DNA of 64,000 nucleotides from Treponema socranskii subsp. paredis ATCC 35535 (GTDB taxonomy: Bacteria > Spirochaetota > Spirochaetia > Treponematales > Treponemataceae), in contig KE332515.1 of assembly GCA_000413015.1 (NCBI GenBank), positions 1,321,712-1,385,711 of the forward strand, read 5' to 3'. This document shows positions 27,115 to 36,334 of this stretch, piece by piece; position 1 is the stretch's first letter; the number at the start of each line of letters is the position of its first letter. The translations under genes were made by a program, and so were the position numbers. Under the pieces are notes generated by a model, which had not been told where the DNA came from, did not search any database, and saw nothing but the letters and a program-made list of their open reading frames with translations.

Positions 27115-27630
27115 ATGATCGCAAATATCGTAACATTATTCCGCACGCTCAATTCGAATTCGAAACCGTCGGAAATCGCGAACGCGCTTTGCCTCGGGCT
27201 CATACTCGGCTTTATGCCGAAAGACAATCTGCTGTGGTATTTGCTCGTCATATTGTTTTTATTTATGCGGACGAACAAAGCCGCATATCTTATGGCAATG
27301 GCGCTCGGCTCTCTCGCCTCTCCCCTGCTCGACCCGCTTTTCCATAGAACCGGCTATGCCGTTCTTACGTTCGCTCCGCTCGAACCGATTTTTTCATACC
27401 TGCTCGACGTTCCGTTCGTCGGTTTTACGAGATTCAACAATACGATAGTGTGCGGCTCCCTCGTCTGCGGCATAGTCTGCTATGTGCCGCTTTTTTTCCT
27501 TGCCGTCGTACTGATCAAACAGTGGCGCACGGTCATCGCAGGCGCGATCAAAAACAGCAAAATCGGAAAAGCGATCGGTGCGCTGCCGATTATTTCAAAA
27601 ATAGCCGCAAAGGCGTCGGAGATTGTATAA
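27115..27630 (+). CDS. TIGR03546-family membrane protein
   Basis: 171 aa with three or four hydrophobic segments (LCLGLILGFM, YLLVILFLFM, AYLMAMALGSLASPLLDPL, SLVCGIVCYVPLFFLAVVLI). It matches the small membrane protein family that sits next to TIGR03545 proteins in spirochaetes and some gammaproteobacteria; the match is from recall. The DPLFHRTGY loop is characteristic. GGAGG lies six bases before the ATG. The next gene starts two bases after its stop, so the two proteins surely form a unit. The biochemical role is unknown. Confidence 0.8.
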   Translation: MIANIVTLFRTLNSNSKPSEIANALCLGLILGFMPKDNLLWYLLVILFLFMRTNKAAYLMAMALGSLASPLLDPLFHRTGYAVLTFAPLEPIFSYLLDVPFVGFTRFNNTIVCGSLVCGIVCYVPLFFLAVVLIKQWRTVIAGAIKNSKIGKAIGALPIISKIAAKASEIV

Positions 27631-27632
27631 GT

Positions 27633-29753
27633 ATGAAAACGACAGGCGCTGAAATACCAAAAACCGTTCCCGCAAAAAAACTCCCCGGATTGTTAAAAAA
27701 ATCTTATACGCAAAAGCAATTCGAAAAGAAAATACTGAAAAAAATATACGTCGCGGCCGACAAAGAATTTATTAATAATTATTTTACCGACGATGCGGAT
27801 AAAGCGGGCAGCGTTCATATCCCGAAAAATTCGGAAATCGTCAAAGCGGATTTTATTCATCTTAAATCCGTCGCAAAAGAAATACGGCAGCAGAAATTCG
27901 GCATCAAGCTTATCCCGCTTGCAGCCCTCGTCGGCGCCATAGTTGCCGTCTGCGTCGTTATCGGTATGTTCAAAAATATCATCGTAAAGAAAGCGATCGT
28001 CGCGGGAATGCAAAGCGCTTTCCAAGCGAAAACCGATATCGGCTATCTCGATTTTCAAATATTCGGCGCAAAACTTACGATAAAAGATTTGCAGCAGGCG
28101 AACAAAAACGATGTGATGAAAAATATCTTTCAAGTCGGGGAAATCACTTTCGATTTCAATTTGACCGAACTGCTGCGCGGCAAATTCGACGCGGAAAACA
28201 TCACCGTCGCCGACGTGCTCATCGGTACCGAGCGGAAAACGTCCGGTTATATTCCGATAAAACAAAAACGCGAAGAAAAACAAAACGAAAACCGTATCGC
28301 CGACATGCAAAAGGCGCTCCTTGCCGACGTGCAAAAAACGCTTGCCGATACTTTTGCAGAATACGATCCTCAAACGATTATTAAAAACGTTGAAAGCAAT
28401 TTGAAATCTCCGGCGATGGCGGAAAGCACAAAGACCGCGATCGAAGAGACGGTCGCAAAGTGGAAGGATACGCCCCAGTCGATGGAAAAATCGATTCGCG
28501 AATTTTCAAGTTCCGTCGATACCCTCATCAAAACCGATTGGGCGGGCGTAAAAGATCCCGTAAAATTAAAAGAAGCGCTCGATACGATCAACGCCGCCGT
28601 CGTGCAGGGAAAAAACATAAAAACGCAGACTGAAAAAATCGGAGCGGACTTCAAAAGCGATACCGAAAAGGCCGAGCGGCTTTCGAAAGAAATCGTGGCT
28701 GCGATCGCGTCCGACAAAGCGCTTATCGACAAAGAGATCGCCAAATTCAAAACGCTCAAAAACGACGGCATCAGAGGCGTCTTCAACAAAGTGCTCACGG
28801 CGTTTATGTACAATCTGTTCGGCACGTATTATCCCTACGTGCAAAAAGGGATCGATACGGCGCTTCAATTTAAAAGCAAAGCTGCACCGAAGCCTGCAAA
28901 AAAGAAAGCGAAAAAAGTTTTTCGACGCATGAAAGGTACGGATATCTATTATAAAAACGATACCGTTCCGAAGTTTTTGATCGAAAAAGCGTACGGCTCC
29001 GGTGCAAACTGGAGCTTGTCGGCAAAGGAAATTTCAAGCGATCCCGACAAGCGCGGAAAACCCGCAGAGCTTTCCGCCGCCTTTGCCGTTAAAGGAATCG
29101 ACAACGCGATAAGCGCCGTTATCGACGGGAGACGCAAAACGGATAATCCGCTTTTGTCCGCAAAGTACAGCGGCTCGGGTTTTCCGCTTTCGCTGAAAAT
29201 CGACGACGCATATTCGCTTGCCGCACATTCGTCCGCCCTTTCGTGCACCGTACTCGGCGATGACGACGGAAGCTTTCGCGTACAGGGTGCAATCGATATG
29301 AGCGGCATGAAAATCGCGACTCCGTCTTTCGAACCCGCTCCCGTATACGAAATCTACCGCAAAGCGACGGAACGGTTTACCGCGCTCAAAGTCGACTTTA
29401 CCGTAGGCTACGCGCTCGAATCGGGCATTGCTCTGTCGATCGACACGGACGCGGCCGAACGATTCGCCGAAGTTTTTCAAAGCATGCTCGCTTCCGAATT
29501 GACGTCGATCACCGCTTCCGCACGCGAAAAAGTAAACGAACTGCTCGCCGAAAAAACCGGCGGGGTTTCGGTCGAAATCGCAAAGCTTACGGATATTCAA
29601 AACGGCATCAAACTGCAGGAAGCCAACTTCGGCGATATGAACGCCGCGCTCGAAAAAGCTCAGCGGGACATACTCAAACAGCTCGCAGGCCAAACCGGAA
29701 GCGACGCCGTACAAAGAGCCGCCGGCGCACTCAAAGGATTGTTCGGAAGATAG
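27633..29753 (+). CDS. TIGR03545-family large envelope protein
   Basis: 706 aa. A cytosolic N-terminus of about 85 residues is followed by one membrane helix (IPLAALVGAIVAVCVVIGMF). The long exported region begins with an AsmA-like segment (FQVGEITFDFNLTELLRGKF, then ENITVADVLIGTERKTSGYI). A Lys/Glu/Ala-rich coiled-coil region runs from about 210 to 420, then a second beta-rich domain. It resembles AsmA/DUF748-type bridge proteins in style, so transport of lipid between membranes is conceivable; this is inference. ATG 27633 is used rather than upstream out-of-operon starts because it lies two bases after the TIGR03546 stop. Confidence 0.75.
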   Translation: MKTTGAEIPKTVPAKKLPGLLKKSYTQKQFEKKILKKIYVAADKEFINNYFTDDADKAGSVHIPKNSEIVKADFIHLKSVAKEIRQQKFGIKLIPLAALVGAIVAVCVVIGMFKNIIVKKAIVAGMQSAFQAKTDIGYLDFQIFGAKLTIKDLQQANKNDVMKNIFQVGEITFDFNLTELLRGKFDAENITVADVLIGTERKTSGYIPIKQKREEKQNENRIADMQKALLADVQKTLADTFAEYDPQTIIKNVESNLKSPAMAESTKTAIEETVAKWKDTPQSMEKSIREFSSSVDTLIKTDWAGVKDPVKLKEALDTINAAVVQGKNIKTQTEKIGADFKSDTEKAERLSKEIVAAIASDKALIDKEIAKFKTLKNDGIRGVFNKVLTAFMYNLFGTYYPYVQKGIDTALQFKSKAAPKPAKKKAKKVFRRMKGTDIYYKNDTVPKFLIEKAYGSGANWSLSAKEISSDPDKRGKPAELSAAFAVKGIDNAISAVIDGRRKTDNPLLSAKYSGSGFPLSLKIDDAYSLAAHSSALSCTVLGDDDGSFRVQGAIDMSGMKIATPSFEPAPVYEIYRKATERFTALKVDFTVGYALESGIALSIDTDAAERFAEVFQSMLASELTSITASAREKVNELLAEKTGGVSVEIAKLTDIQNGIKLQEANFGDMNAALEKAQRDILKQLAGQTGSDAVQRAAGALKGLFGR

Positions 29754-29843
29754 GACGATACATTTCAAAAAAAATTGTAATAACCGATGAACATACTATT
29801 ATTCCGTAACCGGCAGAACTTGTAAAGAAGGACATGTTATACC

Positions 29844-30926
29844 ATGAAAATAAAATTTGTTTTTTTTAATTTATTATTAATTTCTTCGGTTTGTTTTGCT
29901 AATATAAGTATCAGAGCAATTAGGGATACCCCAATTTATGACCGACATGGTGAAATAGGTGAATATGTGAAACAAAATACCGTAATATCCGCATCAGGTA
30001 TTGCCTATGGTAATTTTAAACTTAATAAATATCTTATAATAATTAAAGAAATGGAAAAATATATATCGGCAGAAGATGTTGTATTAGCTACTGCGAATGA
30101 TTTTATTCCTTTTGGCATGGTTTCAAAAATAGATGATTGTTATATGCCGGCTTATTATTTTACGGCAATGAAAAAGAATGATATAAAAATAATAGAAAAA
30201 AAATTTACTAATTCAATACAACGTACAAAAGAAAATCCTGATATATATGATAGTGATTGGAAAAAGCATGTTGTTTATTATGAGGGTTATAGTAGTATAA
30301 CGCAGATTGCTTTGGATCTTCGCAGCTTTTATTCTTCTCAAACGTGGCTATTTAATAAAATTGAAAAGGACGGCGAATATTACAAAATAAAAGCAATATG
30401 CTACGGATGGGATAAGAATGAAGATATTGGTTTAGAGATACCGCCTATTGAAAATAATGAATACACGATATTTTTAAGATTTGACGGTGATTATTTTTCC
30501 ATATATTTGAATAATAAAAATACCTTAATTCAAACGTTTGTGAGAACCGATTCACAAACTAATGACGAATATCAAAAATTTATTGAGCATGGTTCCTGTA
30601 ATTTATCCCGCGTCACTTGGCCCCGCCACGCCGACGGCACATGTGATTACGAAACGGCGGTGCAGCTGCAATCCGGTAAATGCTACCGCGCTTCCGACAA
30701 CCTGCGCCTGCGCTCAAGCGGCAGTACGGCAGGAAAGCACGTCGTAACGATCGGCAAGGGCACGCAGGTAAAAGTGCTTGCCCTCGGAGCCGAGCAAACC
30801 ATCGACGGCATTACAAGCAATTGGGTACAAGTGGAAGTGCAGGCGGACGCAAAAGACAGGGATGGAAAGCCTATTGCGCCAGGGACAACGGGCTGGTGCT
30901 TTGGGGGATATTTGACTGAGCGATAG
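29844..30926 (+). CDS. secreted protein with C-terminal SH3b domain
   Basis: 360 aa with a signal peptide (about 1-19, ending VCFA). An A+T-rich, unrecognised domain of about 230 residues follows, then SRVTWPRHADGT at about 254-265, then a G+C-rich SH3-like domain (LRLRSSGSTAGKHVVTIGKG, then QVKVLALGAEQTIDG, then GWCFGGYLTE). SH3b domains often bind cell walls. Base composition changes abruptly at the TWPRHADGT block, so the protein is a mosaic. After the stop, another frame encodes a piece of M23 peptidase that may once have been its C-terminus. It is a paralogue of the gene at 31114. Function is unknown. Confidence 0.7.
   Translation: MKIKFVFFNLLLISSVCFANISIRAIRDTPIYDRHGEIGEYVKQNTVISASGIAYGNFKLNKYLIIIKEMEKYISAEDVVLATANDFIPFGMVSKIDDCYMPAYYFTAMKKNDIKIIEKKFTNSIQRTKENPDIYDSDWKKHVVYYEGYSSITQIALDLRSFYSSQTWLFNKIEKDGEYYKIKAICYGWDKNEDIGLEIPPIENNEYTIFLRFDGDYFSIYLNNKNTLIQTFVRTDSQTNDEYQKFIEHGSCNLSRVTWPRHADGTCDYETAVQLQSGKCYRASDNLRLRSSGSTAGKHVVTIGKGTQVKVLALGAEQTIDGITSNWVQVEVQADAKDRDGKPIAPGTTGWCFGGYLTER
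30606..30640 (+). repeat. 35-bp identical G+C-rich block, copy 1
   Basis: It encodes SRVTWPRHADGT in the SH3b gene and is identical to 31723-31757. The block has 27 G/C of 35 bases, while the sequence before it is strongly A+T-rich. Confidence 0.9.
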
Positions 30927-31036
30927 AAGAGGGTGAAAATTATCTTGCCGTCGGAAACTATTTGAAAACACGGTATCAATTTTACCATGAGGGGTTAGCT
31001 CTGAGGGGAGACAAAGGAACAGCAATATACTATTAG
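30920..31036 (+). pseudogene. M23-peptidase-like fragment
   Basis: The frame just after the SH3b gene reads ENYLAVGNYLKTRYQFYHEG and then LALRGDKGT before a stop. K-T-R-x-x-F-Y-H-E-G-x-x-x-R-G is how the N-terminal part of LytM/M23 metallopeptidase domains reads, with the first zinc-ligand His. It lacks a start and its 3' part, and lies in a different frame from the SH3b gene, so an SH3b-M23 fusion may have been broken by a frameshift and deletion. The call rests on a short motif. Confidence 0.4.
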
Positions 31037-31113
31037 ACAATCAGCGGAATCAAATAATGGAAGATTGAAATATTTAAGAAATCCATTGAACTACAAAGGA
31101 GAAAAGGATAAAA

Positions 31114-31866
31114 ATGTACGGATTTAAAATAAAACTTTTTTCATTTTTACTATTATTAATAAGTTTAACGGAGTTGTATGGTTTCGATATTTGGCAAAAT
31201 TTAAATGGGAAAGCTTGGGTGTTGGAAGAGTATTTTTCTGTAATACGTTCACATGATCGAGATACTTTAATTGCAAAACTTCCTTTGATAGAAACTAATT
31301 ATTATTGGGTAGATGAGCATACTGAAGATTTGATAGAATATTATTGGAGAGATTTATACTATATTGATTTTGAAATTAAGTTTTTTGAAGATAAAATATA
31401 TGAAAACTACCAAGAAATTAAAAGAAGCAGATGTATCCACATTGGAGACCTTGCTCAAGGTTTTTTTACCATACAAAATCTTAAATCTTATGACAATATC
31501 ATATTACTGGACGTGATTTGCGATGATATAGATGACTTGAATAGATTTATTATTAAGTTGCCGGAAATTGAGAAAAATAAAGATTATGTATTTATGTTAA
31601 AATTTGACGGAGATTATCTTGATTTTTATATCGATGACGTATTTATCCATACATTCTGCAGGATAAATGAAGCAACCCTTAAAGAATATGAAAACTTAAT
31701 AAAAAATAATACCTGCGATCTTTCCCGCGTCACTTGGCCCCGCCACGCCGACGGCACTTCGGATTACGATGACAAAATCATAATGCCGGAACCGTTAATT
31801 CTTACAGGGAATACGGATATCGATAAAGCAACCGCCGGTAAAGACAATTGGAAGGATGAAGAATAA
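31114..31866 (+). CDS. secreted protein, paralogue of the SH3b protein lacking SH3b
   Basis: 250 aa with a signal peptide (about 1-23, ending TELYG). The main domain is A+T-rich and shares with the 29844 protein the phrases F-x-L-x-FDGDY, F-x-I-x-x-D/N and C-x-LSRVTWPRHADGT near residue 205-215. After that block it ends within 40 residues in an acidic tail instead of an SH3b domain. AAAGGAG precedes the ATG. The function is unknown. The shared block is identical at DNA level (35 bp), so the two genes have exchanged or inherited a conserved cassette. It is convergent with the M50 peptidase gene. Confidence 0.65.
   Translation: MYGFKIKLFSFLLLLISLTELYGFDIWQNLNGKAWVLEEYFSVIRSHDRDTLIAKLPLIETNYYWVDEHTEDLIEYYWRDLYYIDFEIKFFEDKIYENYQEIKRSRCIHIGDLAQGFFTIQNLKSYDNIILLDVICDDIDDLNRFIIKLPEIEKNKDYVFMLKFDGDYLDFYIDDVFIHTFCRINEATLKEYENLIKNNTCDLSRVTWPRHADGTSDYDDKIIMPEPLILTGNTDIDKATAGKDNWKDEE
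31723..31757 (+). repeat. 35-bp identical G+C-rich block, copy 2
   Basis: Same 35 bases as 30606-30640, in the same reading frame of the paralogue, with divergent flanks on both sides. Confidence 0.9.
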
Positions 31867-31954
31867 AACACTTGTATTATTACTGTGTTTTACAGGGCAA
31901 AATATCCGCGTTGCAGCGCAAAAGCGTTCCGTCGGATAGTTTACAATATACGGC

Positions 31955-32590
31955 TCACAACACCAACGACACGACTTTATTGACAAAGGCGCCGATAGGA
32001 ATAAAGTCGATGCCTGTCGCCCGCTCGGCTGCGATGAGGGCGAACAAAGCGAAAGTACCCCACTGCATAAAGCGCGCTTCTTTTTCTTTGCTGAAGTTCA
32101 TCCCCGAAAAAAATACGTGACTGCCGTCGAGCGGCGGGATGGGCAAAATATTGAAAATAAACAATCCGAGATTGATCGTCGCCGTATAGAGGAGCACGTA
32201 AAAAACGGTTTTGTATACGGCAAACAGCGGCAACGACGAAATGCTCCCTCCTGCAAGTCTGAACAATTTTACAATAAAAAGCGAGACGATGCCGAGCGCA
32301 AGATTCGACAGCGGACCTGCGAGGGCGATGATGACTCTGTCCCGTCTCGGATGCGCCAAATTCCGCGGATCGAACGAAACGGGTTTTGCCCAGCCGAAAC
32401 CCGCGATGACGATAAACAAAAAACCGATCGGGTCGATATGTTTGATCGGATCGAAGGTGAGCCTTCCGTCCGCTTTTGCCGTCCCGTCTCCGAGCTTGTA
32501 CGCGGCGAGCGCATGGCAGTATTCATGCAGCGTAAGCCCGATGACGATCCCGGGCAGAGAATACAATGTATCGATAATGTCGAAATGCAT
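31955..32590 (-). CDS. site-2-protease-like zinc metallopeptidase (M50 family)
   Basis: Polytopic inner-membrane protease of 211 aa. The zinc motif HEYCH (HExxH) lies near residue 23 in the first helix, and the second ligand motif NILPIPPLDGS is near 155; both are typical of the compact M50B group that lacks a PDZ domain. Four to five hydrophobic segments are seen. It is probably a regulated intramembrane protease, with unknown substrate. ATG 32590 is chosen because the promoter at 32598-32626 places the transcript start at that codon; ATG 32599 lies within the -10 box. It is divergent from lacI. Confidence 0.88.
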   Translation of the reverse strand: MHFDIIDTLYSLPGIVIGLTLHEYCHALAAYKLGDGTAKADGRLTFDPIKHIDPIGFLFIVIAGFGWAKPVSFDPRNLAHPRRDRVIIALAGPLSNLALGIVSLFIVKLFRLAGGSISSLPLFAVYKTVFYVLLYTATINLGLFIFNILPIPPLDGSHVFFSGMNFSKEKEARFMQWGTFALFALIAAERATGIDFIPIGAFVNKVVSLVL

Positions 32591-32597
32591 ACGAAGC

Positions 32598-32626
32598 ATT
32601 GTATTGCATTTTTACGGAGCTGGCAA
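32598..32626 (-). promoter_or_regulatory. leaderless-type promoter of the M50 peptidase gene
   Basis: On the minus strand, TTGCCA (32626-32621), 17 bases, TACAAT (32603-32598), seven bases, then ATG 32590. No ribosome site is present. Confidence 0.6.
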
Positions 32627-32815
32627 TGCGCGCAGGATGTACGTACGGGATAAACATAATCGGGTGCGGCGCTGTTTTTCGATAGAAATATTATTCTATA
32701 TCGATGCGATAAAAAAAGTATTTTTTTATATGTGGTTTTCAATTTTTACATTTCAATTTTTTCATCTGTCTTTTAATTTATTATATTACAATAAATTATA
32801 ATAAGAAAATAATTA

Positions 32816-32844
32816 TTGACAAATCGGAAAAACGGCCTTACCAT
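32816..32844 (+). promoter_or_regulatory. promoter of the amino-sugar operon
   Basis: Consensus TTGACA (32816-32821), 17 bases, TACCAT (32839-32844). Transcription should start near 32851, inside the palindrome at 32850-32857. Confidence 0.65.
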
Positions 32845-32849
32845 ATAGA

Positions 32850-32857
32850 AAACGTTT
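32850..32857 (+). promoter_or_regulatory. LacI-family operator
   Basis: AAACGTTT is a perfect palindrome with the central CG typical of LacI/GalR operators (context GAAAACGTTTGC). It covers the predicted transcription start of the operon whose first gene is a LacI-type regulator, so autorepression is likely. Confidence 0.55.
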
Positions 32858-32878
32858 GCTGTCACGGAAATCGACACT

Positions 32879-33946
32879 ATGCAGGATAAATCGAAAAAAA
32901 GGCCGACTATTTCCGATATCGCAAAAAAAGCGGGCGTGTCATCCGCTACGGTATCGCGCGTTTTGAGCGGTTCGGATTATCCGGTAAGCCGCGAAGTCCG
33001 CAAAGAAATCCTTCGAATCGCGCTCGGTATGCATTATAAACCGAATGTGTTCGGGCAGATGCTCAGAGGCGGAACGAGCAGAGAAATCGGTGTCATCATT
33101 CCGTCGCTGTCGAATCCTTTTTATGCCGAGCTTGTATCGGCTGTGGAATGCGAATGCGTCGAACGCGGCTATATGCCGATTATCTGTTCGTCGCAAAATC
33201 GGTTTCAGCTCGAAACAAAGCATTTGGATATATTGCAGCGAAAACAGGTTGCGGGGCTTTTGTTGTCGAGCATACATCTTGCCGGCGCTTTTTTGAGGAC
33301 GCTGCGCGCCCTCCCCGTCCCTTTTGTGCTGTTCGATCAGCCCTATGATTATCCGGAAATCGACAGCGTCAGCTTCGATTTTCTTGCGGCAGGAAAAACC
33401 GCCGCAGAGTTTTTATTCGATGCGGGACATAAAGATATCGTTTTCGTATCGGGGCCGCTCGACCGGTTCAGCAGAAAGCGGTTGTTTGAAGGATATAAAA
33501 AAGCGTTTACAAAAAAGCGCAGGCGTTTTTCGGCGCAAAATGCGCTGATCGCCGCTTTTGAACAGCGGCGGGACGACTTCGACGACGACTTTTACCGCGG
33601 ACAATATGCCGCCGAACTGCTGATGAAACGGCGCTATCTGCCCGATGCGGTTTTTGCGGTAAACGATATGACGGCTATAGGATTGATAAAGCAGTTCGAA
33701 AAAGAAGGAGTACACGTACCGTCCGATATTTCGATCGTCGGCTGCGACAATATTCCGTTCGGTGCAATGTTCGTGCCCGCGCTTACGACAATCGACCAAT
33801 CGGCGGTGGATACGGGACGGCTCGCGGCGGATATTTTGCTGAACAGGATCGAAAACAAACCCGTCACCGCAAGCCGGATCATGCTCGAACCGAAATTGAT
33901 CGAACGGGAATCGGTACGGAAAATCAATTATAAAGTGAGGCGATAA
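32879..33946 (+). CDS. LacI/GalR-family transcriptional regulator of the amino-sugar operon
   Basis: 355-aa repressor. The N-terminal helix-turn-helix has the family form TISDIAKKAGVSSATVSRVL. The hinge and periplasmic-binding-like effector domain follow (GVIIPSLSNPFYAELVSAVE, then FVSGPLDRFSRKRLFEGYKK, then FAVNDMTAIGLI). The effector is probably an amino-sugar phosphate, judged from the genes behind it. It is the first gene of the run lacI-nagB-symporter-AGE-ceramidase-like-SIS-nagA; nagB begins two bases after its stop. An AAACGTTT operator lies over the promoter. Confidence 0.92.
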   Translation: MQDKSKKRPTISDIAKKAGVSSATVSRVLSGSDYPVSREVRKEILRIALGMHYKPNVFGQMLRGGTSREIGVIIPSLSNPFYAELVSAVECECVERGYMPIICSSQNRFQLETKHLDILQRKQVAGLLLSSIHLAGAFLRTLRALPVPFVLFDQPYDYPEIDSVSFDFLAAGKTAAEFLFDAGHKDIVFVSGPLDRFSRKRLFEGYKKAFTKKRRRFSAQNALIAAFEQRRDDFDDDFYRGQYAAELLMKRRYLPDAVFAVNDMTAIGLIKQFEKEGVHVPSDISIVGCDNIPFGAMFVPALTTIDQSAVDTGRLAADILLNRIENKPVTASRIMLEPKLIERESVRKINYKVRR

Positions 33947-33948
33947 AA

Positions 33949-34713
33949 ATGAAACAGTTGCGATTTGACGAAGTGGAGTTGTTTGTATACGACACTCGCG
34001 AAGAAATGGGTAAAGCGGCCGCCCGCGACGCCGCCGTATGCATCAAAGAATTATTAAAAGAGAGGAACGAACTCAACTGCATCTTTGCGGCGGCACCTTC
34101 GCAAAACGATTTTTTAGCGGCTCTTACGGCGGACTCTTCCGTTCCATGGGAAAAGATCAACGCATATCACATGGATGATTATGTCGGTTTAAAACAGGGC
34201 GATCCGCATTCTTTCAACGGATTTCTTTCGGAAAAGCTGTTTTCGAAAGTACCTTTTAAAAGCGTCAATTTAATCGACGGCGAAGCGGATCCCGACAAGG
34301 AAGCCGCGCGGTACGGCGCGCTGCTCGACGGTGTGCGCATTCACATAACCTTTATGGGAATAGGCGAAAACGGTCATATCGCATTTAACGATCCGGGGGT
34401 TGCGGATTTTAAAGATGCGAAAACGGTAAAAAAAGTAAAACTCGATCCGGTATGCCGGCAGCAGCAGGTAAACGACGGTTGTTTTCCGACCCTCGCCGAC
34501 GTACCCGAATACGCGCTTACGGTTACGATACCGACGCTCGTGTCGAGCGAACGTATTTTCTGTATAGTGCCTACGGCAAAAAAACACGACGCGACAAGAG
34601 CCGCCCTTACAGGCCCCGTTTCGGAAACATGTCCCGCAAGCATTTTGCGAAAAACGAAACATACCCGTATGTACATAGATACTGCATGTGCCGGAAACTT
34701 AATAAATAAATAA
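33949..34713 (+). CDS. nagB: glucosamine-6-phosphate deaminase
   Basis: Converts glucosamine-6-phosphate to fructose-6-phosphate and ammonia (254 aa, usual length). Active-site segments are present: YHMDDYVGL with the catalytic Asp, and GIGENGHIAFNDP with the His and the general-base Asp. A GAGGCG ribosome site overlaps the lacI stop region. With nagA at the end of the operon it forms the standard GlcNAc-6-phosphate route into glycolysis. The motif AFNDP replaces the more usual AFNEP, a conservative change. Confidence 0.93.
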   Translation: MKQLRFDEVELFVYDTREEMGKAAARDAAVCIKELLKERNELNCIFAAAPSQNDFLAALTADSSVPWEKINAYHMDDYVGLKQGDPHSFNGFLSEKLFSKVPFKSVNLIDGEADPDKEAARYGALLDGVRIHITFMGIGENGHIAFNDPGVADFKDAKTVKKVKLDPVCRQQQVNDGCFPTLADVPEYALTVTIPTLVSSERIFCIVPTAKKHDATRAALTGPVSETCPASILRKTKHTRMYIDTACAGNLINK

Positions 34714-34812
34714 TTTATTGAGTTTTAATAATAACAAGTATGCGCAAATGCGCACGGATCGGATTGTCTGCAAATGCGGAGATTTGTCTGCAATTCGATT
34801 CAAGGAGGAACA

Positions 34813-36315
34813 ATGAGTTGGGTCGATTACGGCATGGTCGTCGCATTCCTTGTAGGAATGGTTTTGATCGGTTTGTATTCCAAAAAGAACGTCAAAACTG
34901 CGGAAGATTTTTATGTCGCCGGAGGTAAGGTTCCGTGGTGGCTTGCGGGTATTTCGCATCACGTAACCGGATATTCGGGCGTCGTATTTGTCGGATATGC
35001 GGGCATCGCATACGCGACGGGAACGCAAATTTATTTTTGGTGGGGCATGAGCATCGCGATCGCGGTCGCCCTCGGTTCCATACTCATCGTACCGCGCTGG
35101 CCGCGTTTGCGTAAATTTTTGGGTATCCAATCTCCGACCGAATATCTCAAAAAGCGTTACGATACGGCTTCTCAAGTTGTCGTCGCGATTGCAGGTATCG
35201 TAAGCAAGCTTATCGACGTCGGTGCAAAGTGGGCTTCGATCGGTATCCTGGTACAGGGCTTTACCGGCATTCCGTTTTGGGTCGGCGTCCTGAGTTCCGC
35301 GCTCGTTTCAATTTACTATATGTCCGTAGGCGGCTTGATCGCAGACTTGTGGACGGATTTCGCACAATGGATTATTCAAACCGTCGGCGGCATCGTACTC
35401 TTTGTCGGCACGATTCTCTTCTTAAAGAGCGAAATGAATCTCGGCTTGGTTCAAGCGTTTCAATCGCTGCCGGCGGGACATATTTCTATCTTTAACCTCG
35501 GACGGGGACAGGGATCGGTTACGTGGTCGCTGTTTTATTTCTTCGTCATCTTCTTGAGCTACAACGGCGGTACGTGGAGTTTGGCGACGCGTTTTATTTC
35601 AAGCAAAGACGATAAAAATGCACACAAAGGCGCATTGCTTTCCGCACTGCTGTATTTGGTATGGCCGCTCGTAGTCTTTACGCCGATGTGGCTCGGTCCG
35701 CTCGTATTCCCGGGATGGACACAGGGTGAAGCGGCGAAAAATTTATTTGCGGAACTGAGCAAGAAATTTTTGCCGACGGGATTGGTCGGACTGTCGCTCG
35801 CCGCAATGTATGCAAATACGCTTTCCATGTGCACGTCTGACTGCAATACGATTTCGGCGGTTATCACGCGCGACATCCTTCCGATTTTCAAAAAAGATAT
35901 CGATCAGGAAGGTAAAGAAGGCCTCCGTCTTGCACGCATTACGACGTTTATCTTTATGGCATTCACCGTCATCATCGGTTTGCTCAATCAGAAATTCGGC
36001 GGAGTTGCAGGTATGATCCTCTCGTGGTTTGCAGCCCTGCTCGGACCGACGGCCGTTCCGCTTTTGCTCGGATTGTTCCCCGCATTTAAGCACTCGGACG
36101 GAAAAGCCGCAATTCTTTCGACGATCGGAGGCTTCCTCGTATTCGTGCTCACAAAAGCCGGCGCGTTAAAATTGCCTCCCGATGTCGGACTGATTATGCC
36201 GACCCTTGTCGCCTTCGTCGTATACTGTGCCGTGGGATTAGCCAACAAAGCATCCGGCAAAAAAGTACCCGCCGAAGTTGAAACCATGCTGCAGCATCTC
36301 GAAGAAAAAGCATAA
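34813..36315 (+). CDS. sodium:solute symporter (SSS family)
   Basis: Inner-membrane Na+-coupled transporter of 500 aa with about thirteen hydrophobic helices. The N-terminus has the SSS pattern (FLVGMVLIGLYSKKNVKTAE, then DFYVAGGKVPWW), and the conserved GYAGIAYATG and CTSDCNTISAVITRD segments follow. AAGGAGG precedes ATG 34813. Its place in a nag-type operon suggests uptake of a sugar such as GlcNAc, ManNAc or a sialic-acid-like compound. No sialic-acid lyase or kinase is present here, so the substrate stays open. A strong hairpin lies after the stop. Confidence 0.88.
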   Translation: MSWVDYGMVVAFLVGMVLIGLYSKKNVKTAEDFYVAGGKVPWWLAGISHHVTGYSGVVFVGYAGIAYATGTQIYFWWGMSIAIAVALGSILIVPRWPRLRKFLGIQSPTEYLKKRYDTASQVVVAIAGIVSKLIDVGAKWASIGILVQGFTGIPFWVGVLSSALVSIYYMSVGGLIADLWTDFAQWIIQTVGGIVLFVGTILFLKSEMNLGLVQAFQSLPAGHISIFNLGRGQGSVTWSLFYFFVIFLSYNGGTWSLATRFISSKDDKNAHKGALLSALLYLVWPLVVFTPMWLGPLVFPGWTQGEAAKNLFAELSKKFLPTGLVGLSLAAMYANTLSMCTSDCNTISAVITRDILPIFKKDIDQEGKEGLRLARITTFIFMAFTVIIGLLNQKFGGVAGMILSWFAALLGPTAVPLLLGLFPAFKHSDGKAAILSTIGGFLVFVLTKAGALKLPPDVGLIMPTLVAFVVYCAVGLANKASGKKVPAEVETMLQHLEEKA

Positions 36316-36334
36316 ACAAAGTTTCAAGTCAAAA

